A program made the translations under genes and the position numbers. DNA of 10,415 nucleotides from an uncultured Bacilli bacterium (GTDB lineage: Bacteria; Bacillota_I; Bacilli_A; RF39; UBA660): NCBI GenBank assembly GCA_947628495.1, contig CANRAC010000025.1, positions 1-10,415 on the forward strand. Direction: 5' to 3'. Positions 6,185 to 10,415 of this stretch are shown here, one piece after another. Every line of letters begins with the position of its first letter. Within the stretch, counting starts at the first letter, position 1. Under the pieces are notes generated by a model that saw nothing but the letters and a program-made list of their open reading frames with translations, ran no database searches and was not told the DNA's origin.

Positions 6185-6682
6185 ATGTATAATAATCGAT
6201 TTTATATGACAAATGAATTAGAAGAAGCATTATCAAAAATAATAAGCGAAAAAGAAAAAAAGGATTATGTATGTAAAAAAATTTCTGTTACTATACCAGA
6301 GCATACAAAAGAGGTATACGGATATACAGGGAATGTTACAGGTATGAGTGGTGCCGATATAGCATACATGGATAAACACTATGGGCATCCTTATGTTAGA
6401 AGAATACCTGCTCAAGATTATACATATATTGTAGTTATGGAACACCAAGCTTATCAATACTTTAACCAATTTTCTTTTAAAGATGTACAAGGAATAGAAG
6501 GGGCTTTAAAAGCTTTAAGTATTTTTTTTAACTCTTATTACGAATATTTTAATTCAAAAATTTTTTATGAAAAATTCCCATATTTAGAAAATTTTTTTAC
6601 TGCATTAAATGATATGAGAACAGAATTGGGCGAAGTAGATATAAAAGAAGACGTTTTGCAAAGAGTTATGAAAAATCATTAA
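6185..6682 (+). CDS. Hypothetical 165-aa protein
   Basis: The start at ATG 6185 is fixed by AAGGAG at 6173-6178, six bases upstream; in-frame codons further left overlap the promoter. The protein is soluble-looking and has no signal peptide or clear membrane helix. It has a charged helical head (about 9-30, ELEEALSKIISEKEKKDY), a central Gly/His/Tyr-containing part (GYTGNVTGMSGADIAYMDKHYGH split at about 47-69), then an aromatic-rich helical region (about 85-145, many Tyr and Phe, such as FFNSYYEYFNSK) and a charged tail. I recognise no family. It stands alone between tRNA-His and a degraded pseudogene, a setting typical of transient accessory genes. Intact SD, promoter and frame suggest it is still expressed. 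Confidence 0.7.
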   Translation: MYNNRFYMTNELEEALSKIISEKEKKDYVCKKISVTIPEHTKEVYGYTGNVTGMSGADIAYMDKHYGHPYVRRIPAQDYTYIVVMEHQAYQYFNQFSFKDVQGIEGALKALSIFFNSYYEYFNSKIFYEKFPYLENFFTALNDMRTELGEVDIKEDVLQRVMKNH

Positions 6683-6754
6683 AATTGAATTGTTGCTAAA
6701 GCAATGTGTTTAAAGGGGAATGATTTCATTAAATAGAAAAGTATTTGGGAGTAA

Positions 6755-7316
6755 AACAGAGAATTTATTTCCATTTTAAAGAAAAATAAAGATTTAATGC
6801 AAATATTAGATTATATTGAGAGTTTAAAATTATCTAACTTTTACCTTGCTGCAGATGCTATTTTTCAAACTATTTGGAATTTTGATGACAATAAACCATT
6901 AAATCATGGCATAAAAGACATAGATATTGTTTATTACGATGCTAATAATATTTCCAAAGAATATGAAAAGTCAATAGAGGAAAAATTATTAAGTATTTAA
7001 AAAAATTAAGTTTAAATTATGAATTCGATGTTCATAATGAAGCGAGAATGCATTTATGGAAAAAAGAAAATGAAAATAAAAATATTGATCAATATAAAAA
7101 TTCAGAAGATGCTATTAATAATGGATAGCTACTGCTCAATCTGTAGGTATTACTAAATCAAATGGAAAAATATAAGTTTATGCTCCTTATGGTTTAAGTG
7201 ATATTTTTAGTAGAACAATTAGGCCAATTAAACATAAGGCTAATTCCAAAGAACTTTATAAAAAAGTAGCAAGTTGGGAGAAAAGATTTAATAATTTAAA
7301 TATAATTGAATGGTAA
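6755..7316 (+). pseudogene. Broken nucleotidyltransferase (NTP_transf_6/DUF925 family)
   Basis: Three frames join into one recognisable protein. Frame one (from about 6755) reads FISILKKNKDLM, NFYLAADAIFQTIWN and IKDIDIVYYD. Frame two (about 6988-7123) reads FDVHNEARMHLW and QYKNSEDAINN. Frame three (7125-7316) reads IATAQSVGI, VYAPYGLSDIF and a C-terminus NIIEW. These are the successive blocks of the PF06042 nucleotidyltransferase family (about 190 residues), including the D-x-D in DIDIVYYD. Lesions are a one-base loss near 6986, which creates the TAA at 6998, a one-base loss near 7123, where Trp of the expected INNW became NG-stop, and an in-frame TAA at 7173-7175. The normal start is also missing: GGGAG at 6748-6752 has no start codon at the right distance, while ATG 6797 is internal to the family alignment. 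A 67-residue product from 6797 is possible but would not be functional. Confidence 0.8.
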
Positions 7317-7324
7317 ATTTGCAC

Positions 7325-7353
7325 TTAAATTTTTTATTATTGACTGTTATAAT
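7325..7353 (+). promoter_or_regulatory. Extended -10 promoter of the ligD-like gene
   Basis: TATAAT (7348-7353) is preceded by TG at 7345-7346, making an extended -10, with a weak TTAAAT (7325-7330) 17 bases upstream. TTGACT at 7340-7345 could instead act as a -35 for an AT-rich -10 near 7362. Either start precedes the SD GAGGT at 7382-7386. Confidence 0.5.
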
Positions 7354-7392
7354 TTTTACTGAATATTTCCAAACTAATATTGAGGTTATGTT

Positions 7393-8787
7393 ATGGAAGA
7401 TAAATTAAAAAAATATAAATCCAAAAGAGATTTTAATAAAACAAAAGAACCAATTGGCAAAAAGCAGAAAGCAGGAAAAAAACTCCACTTTGTTGTGCAA
7501 CATCATCTAGCTAGTCATGATCATTATGACTTCCGCTTAGAATATAATGGCGTTTTAAAAAGTTGGGCTGTTCCCAAAGGACCATCATATAATCCTAAAG
7601 ATAAACGTTTAGCTGTTTTAGTTGAAGACCATCCCTTTGAATATCGCAATTTTGAAGGGACCATACCTAAAGGCGAATATGGCGGAGGTACGGTAATGAT
7701 TTGGGATGAAGGCTATTACGAAGTAATAGGTAACTTTGGTAAATCCTTTAAAGAAGGGTCTTTAAAATTTGTTTTATATGGTAAACGTTTAAAGGGAGTT
7801 TGGACTTTAGTAAATTTAGAAAAAAATAATTGGCTTTTAATCAAAGAAAACGATGAATATAAAAATTATCGAGATATTACTAAATTTAAAACTAGCATTA
7901 AAACCAAAAGAACAATGAATGAAATAGCACGCAATATAAGAAAAAGTAAAAAAGCAGATTATGCCGAAATAGAAATTACTAATCCTGATAAAATTATGTT
8001 TTCACGCCCCAAAATAACTAAGTTAGATATGGTTAATTATTATAAAAAAGTGGCGGAAAGAATGTTACCTTATTTAAAGGACAGAATTATTAGTACGATT
8101 AGGTGTCCGGAAGGGATTAAGAAAGATAAATTTTTTAAAAAGCATTTGGATAATGATTTAGGAATGGAAAAAATTATATTGCCAAATGATGAAGGCAAAA
8201 AGGACGATTATTACTATATCACAGATCCATCAGGAATAATAAGTGAAGCGCAAATGAATAGTGTAGAATTTCATATTTGGGGAAGCAATGTGCAAGAGCT
8301 AGAAAATCCTAATTACATGGTATTTGATTTAGATCCTGATGAAAAATTAAGCTTAGTTAAACTGCGTCAAGGAGTCAAAGACTTAAAGAGTATTTTAGAT
8401 AAATTAAAATTAAAATCTTATTTAAAAACAAGCGGTGGTAAAGGATATCATATAGTCGTGCCTATCCATTACAAAACAACATGGGAAGAATTTCGAAAGA
8501 TTGCGAAAGACATTGCTGAATTAATGGCTGCTACGTGGCCAGATAAATATGTAGCTAATATGCGCAAAGAAAATCGAAAGGGGAAAATTTTTATTGATTG
8601 GGTTCGAAACACTAGATCGTCTACCTCTGTAGCTCCTTATTCTCTAAGAGCTAGAGACCATGCTCCAGTTTCCATGCCAATTAAATGGAGTGAACTTGAT
8701 AAAGTAAAGCCTAATGAAATCACCATGGCCGAAGCTATAAAAAGGTTAAAAAGAAAAGATCCGTGGGCAGGATTTTTTGATAAATAA
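7393..8787 (+). CDS. ligD: LigD-like 3'-phosphoesterase plus primase/polymerase, no ligase domain
   Basis: This 464-residue protein starts six bases after GAGGT. Residues 1-155 form the LigD 3'-phosphoesterase domain (PE). The segment HHLASHDHYDFRLEYNGVL (37-55) gives His38, His44, Asp46 and Arg48, and EDHPFEY (78-84) gives His80 and Tyr84. These match the catalytic set of Pseudomonas LigD, and the GTIPKGEYGGG block follows. Residues 194-464 form the LigD-type archaeo-eukaryotic primase/polymerase domain (POL): FDLDPD (311-316) with metal-binding Asp312 and Asp314, TSGGKGYHIVVP (346-357) with His353, IDWVRN (401-406) with Asp402, and the usual SLRARDHAPVSMP and WAGFF ending. In NHEJ, LigD with Ku resects 3' phosphates or ribonucleotides, fills gaps and seals breaks. 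The ATP-dependent ligase domain is absent and no ku gene is in the window, so sealing must come from another protein. Every catalytic residue I checked is present, so it looks active. Confidence 0.9.
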   Translation: MEDKLKKYKSKRDFNKTKEPIGKKQKAGKKLHFVVQHHLASHDHYDFRLEYNGVLKSWAVPKGPSYNPKDKRLAVLVEDHPFEYRNFEGTIPKGEYGGGTVMIWDEGYYEVIGNFGKSFKEGSLKFVLYGKRLKGVWTLVNLEKNNWLLIKENDEYKNYRDITKFKTSIKTKRTMNEIARNIRKSKKADYAEIEITNPDKIMFSRPKITKLDMVNYYKKVAERMLPYLKDRIISTIRCPEGIKKDKFFKKHLDNDLGMEKIILPNDEGKKDDYYYITDPSGIISEAQMNSVEFHIWGSNVQELENPNYMVFDLDPDEKLSLVKLRQGVKDLKSILDKLKLKSYLKTSGGKGYHIVVPIHYKTTWEEFRKIAKDIAELMAATWPDKYVANMRKENRKGKIFIDWVRNTRSSTSVAPYSLRARDHAPVSMPIKWSELDKVKPNEITMAEAIKRLKRKDPWAGFFDK

Positions 8788-10296
8788 TTATAATTCAGGA
8801 TCATTTATTTTATTTAAATTATTTTGATATTCATTGATAATTAAAGAGGAAGTTGTTAATAGCATTCCCGATATGGAAATGGCATTTAATAAAGAATTTT
8901 CTATAACTTTAGTTGCATCCAAAACTGGCGTATTAGCAAAAGGCTCAAAACTATTAGTTTTAATATTGAAAATTACTTGATAATTTTCTTTTTTTATTTC
9001 TTTAATTATAGCCTCTGCATCTAAAGCGGAATTAGCCATTATTTGTTCAAATGGTTTTTTTAAAGCGTCACTCAAAATCTTAGAAGCATTAGTTTCTACC
9101 TTTATGCTTTCACTTATTTTATATAAGGTTAGTCCACAACCACTATTTATCCCATAAGTTGCACTATCAATGGCCCATAAAGCATCCTCAAAACGCATTT
9201 TCAATTCCCGTCTTTCGGTAGCTGTAGGAGCTCCAATTAAAATATTTACTAATCCTTTTTGGAACATAGCCAAACGTTTCTGATAAAAGTTTTTATCAAT
9301 TGTAACACTAGATAATTCTTTTTTGATATTTTCAATTCTTTTTGCAGTATTATAGTTGTTATCAAAGGCAATAGTTGCCTGTTCTGTAGAAATAAGTATT
9401 CTTCTTACTTTCGTAAATTTAGTATTGTTAGTAATAGCGACTAAATCATCAAAAATAATTTCTTTATTTAGGCCATATTCTTCTAATTTTAGAAGAATCA
9501 CTTTTACATTTTCCTGTAAATATAAAGAAATTATTTCATTTGCTACATAATCTTCATATTCTTTGGCAATTATGACTAGGGTTTCTTGACTACTCTCTGC
9601 AAAATTTAGGGCATCCGAAATTGTTTCTAAATCTGTTAAGTTTTCGGTTAAGTACAATAAGGGACTGTTTAAGTCTAAACTTTGCGTATTTTTTAAATAA
9701 TAGGGTGAGGATAAAGAAATGTTAAATGTATATCCTTTTAAAAACTCCATTTTGTTGAGATTATCTTCGGTTTCTATTAAATTTATAGCTTCTTTATTTT
9801 TTACTTTAAAGTAGGCGGAACTGATTAAGTTGCCAATTTTTTCATCATTAGCTGAAGTGCAGGCAATACTTGTTAATTCCGCCTTTGTTGGCCGACGACT
9901 TTCTAATTTAATACTCGCCAATATTTTTTGGGCTTCTAAATCAAGTTCTTCTTTTAAAAGAAGCGGATTAATACCATCTTTGACTAATCTTAAACCATTA
10001 TTAAAAATGCTTTGCAGTAAAACTAAAGTGGTAGTTGTGCCATCACCTACGATTTCATTTGTTTTAATAGAAGCTTCTTTGGCTAATTCTAATATGGTAT
10101 TTACAACTTCATCTTCACTTTCAATATTTTCAGCAATAGTTACTCCATCATTGGTAATAAAGGGTGAAAAGGCAGAGTGATCAATTATGGCATTACATCC
10201 CTTGGGTCCCAAAGTTGTCTTGACAGTATTGCAAAGCAAATTAATAGCTTCTTCCATTTTTTGGTATAGCTTTTCACCGGTCACAATTTTTTTCAT
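8788..10296 (-). CDS. groEL: Divergent GroEL-like chaperonin (Cpn60)
   Basis: This 502-residue protein is about 40 shorter than typical GroEL. The equatorial ATPase core is kept: TLGPKG (29-33 region), FITNDGVTIA (46-55, Asp50 as E. coli Asp52), GDGTTTT (84-90, Asp85 as Asp87), ATERRELKMRFEDAL (359-373, Asp371 as Asp398) and DATKVIENSLLNA near 460-472. The rest is unusual. The apical domain (about 185-350) shares little with GroEL: SPYYLKN replaces SPYF, and the VKAPGFGDRRK block is LKLEEYGLNKE (269-279). GIVPGGG becomes GINSGCG (382-388), and the C-terminal GGM tail is missing. No groES is visible nearby. It is an ATP-driven folding machine by homology, but substrate and co-chaperonin binding may be altered. 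Its ATG overlaps the stop of the upstream gene (TAATG), and its stop abuts the ligD-like stop. Confidence 0.88.
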   Translation of the reverse strand: MKKIVTGEKLYQKMEEAINLLCNTVKTTLGPKGCNAIIDHSAFSPFITNDGVTIAENIESEDEVVNTILELAKEASIKTNEIVGDGTTTTLVLLQSIFNNGLRLVKDGINPLLLKEELDLEAQKILASIKLESRRPTKAELTSIACTSANDEKIGNLISSAYFKVKNKEAINLIETEDNLNKMEFLKGYTFNISLSSPYYLKNTQSLDLNSPLLYLTENLTDLETISDALNFAESSQETLVIIAKEYEDYVANEIISLYLQENVKVILLKLEEYGLNKEIIFDDLVAITNNTKFTKVRRILISTEQATIAFDNNYNTAKRIENIKKELSSVTIDKNFYQKRLAMFQKGLVNILIGAPTATERRELKMRFEDALWAIDSATYGINSGCGLTLYKISESIKVETNASKILSDALKKPFEQIMANSALDAEAIIKEIKKENYQVIFNIKTNSFEPFANTPVLDATKVIENSLLNAISISGMLLTTSSLIINEYQNNLNKINDPEL

Positions 10297-10415
10297 TATT
10301 CATCACTCATTTCTATAATGTATTTCCAATATTTTTTTGGCATGAAATTCATTCGACAACGTTCATTATGTCTTTCTTTAATAGCAATAGTATCATAAAA
10401 TTCTTTCCACATATT
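10296..10415 (-). CDS. C-terminal end of a DUF4130 (TIGR03915)-like DNA-metabolism protein, partial
   Basis: The minus strand is open from the window edge to a TAA at 10298-10296, giving 39 residues. The visible motifs are MWKEFYDTIAIKERHN and RMNFMPKKYWKYIIEM, which match the ending of the DUF4130/TIGR03915 'probable DNA metabolism protein' family (W-x-x-F-F-x-x-I-x-I-x-x-R-x-N, then F/HMP-x-x-YW). Its biochemical role is unknown; members often sit beside a radical-SAM partner (TIGR03916). The stop overlaps the chaperonin ATG by one base, so the two are very probably cotranscribed and translationally coupled. Most of the gene lies outside the window, so the family call rests on a short tail. 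Confidence 0.6.
   Translation of the reverse strand, partial: NMWKEFYDTIAIKERHNERCRMNFMPKKYWKYIIEMSDE

Noticed and set aside
6233..6490. Minus-strand 85-codon frame
   Set aside because: It is antisense to the 165-aa gene, which has a clear promoter and SD; the minus frame has neither and is only AT-driven hydrophobic translation.
6683..6740. Hairpin TTGC-TAAA-GCAA after the 165-aa gene as a terminator
   Set aside because: The stem is only four to five pairs and has no run of T behind it.
8782..8826. AAATAATT and AATTATTT as a terminator between ligD and groEL
   Set aside because: The pairing is all A-T with a loop of nearly 30 bases, so it would be too unstable to be credible.
9356..10180. 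Plus-strand open frames of 64 and 116 codons at 9356-9550 and 9830-10180
   Set aside because: They lie antisense within the chaperonin coding sequence, have no SD or family motifs, and are shadows of that gene's codon pattern.

Overview
The window is AT-rich (about 30% GC by eye). It carries Bacillota-type genes with strong Shine-Dalgarno (SD) sequences, sigma-A-like promoters and compact U-tailed terminators. Every intact frame ends in TAA and tryptophan is TGG, so there is no sign of a recoded Mollicutes-type code. The best guess is an uncultured gut member of the Bacilli (RF39, Erysipelotrichia or Acholeplasma-like). That is an inference from gene style, because no marker gene fixes the taxon.

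Left edge (1-483): a strongly structured RNA-like segment is cut by the window start. It is followed by a sigma-A-like promoter pointing left and by the C-terminal remnant of a surface-type protein that has no start. Then come a 78-aa Tyr/Gly-rich membrane protein (484-720, +) and a RodA/FtsW-type (SEDS) peptidoglycan polymerase (711-1835, -). These two converge and share a ten-base palindrome that holds both stop codons. Divergent from the polymerase gene are a small hypothetical protein (1912-2211), a membrane-anchored protein with cadherin-like beta-sandwich repeats (2265-3542) and a large U32 'peptidase' family protein (3594-5825), probably related to the RlhA/TrhP RNA hydroxylases. A solitary tRNA-His with its own promoter and terminator follows (5887-5963).

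Middle (5964-7390): an accessory-looking stretch downstream of the tRNA. It holds a 165-aa orphan gene and a nucleotidyltransferase (NTP_transf_6/DUF925) pseudogene broken by two frameshifts and a stop.

Right (7393-10415): a two-domain LigD-type protein (3'-phosphoesterase plus primase/polymerase, no ligase domain) runs into a convergent, divergent GroEL-like chaperonin with no intergenic base between the two stop codons. The chaperonin gene overlaps, by a TAATG junction, the end of an upstream gene. That gene's visible tail resembles the C-terminus of the DUF4130 (TIGR03915) DNA-metabolism family.

The genes fall into cell-envelope functions (SEDS protein, cadherin-like protein, small membrane protein), RNA modification (U32 protein) and DNA repair/chaperone functions (LigD-like, DUF4130-like, GroEL-like). 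I found no CRISPR array, complete mobile element or clearly new multi-gene system. The features most worth following up are the ligase-less LigD, the aberrant GroEL coupled to a DNA-metabolism gene, and the edge RNA.
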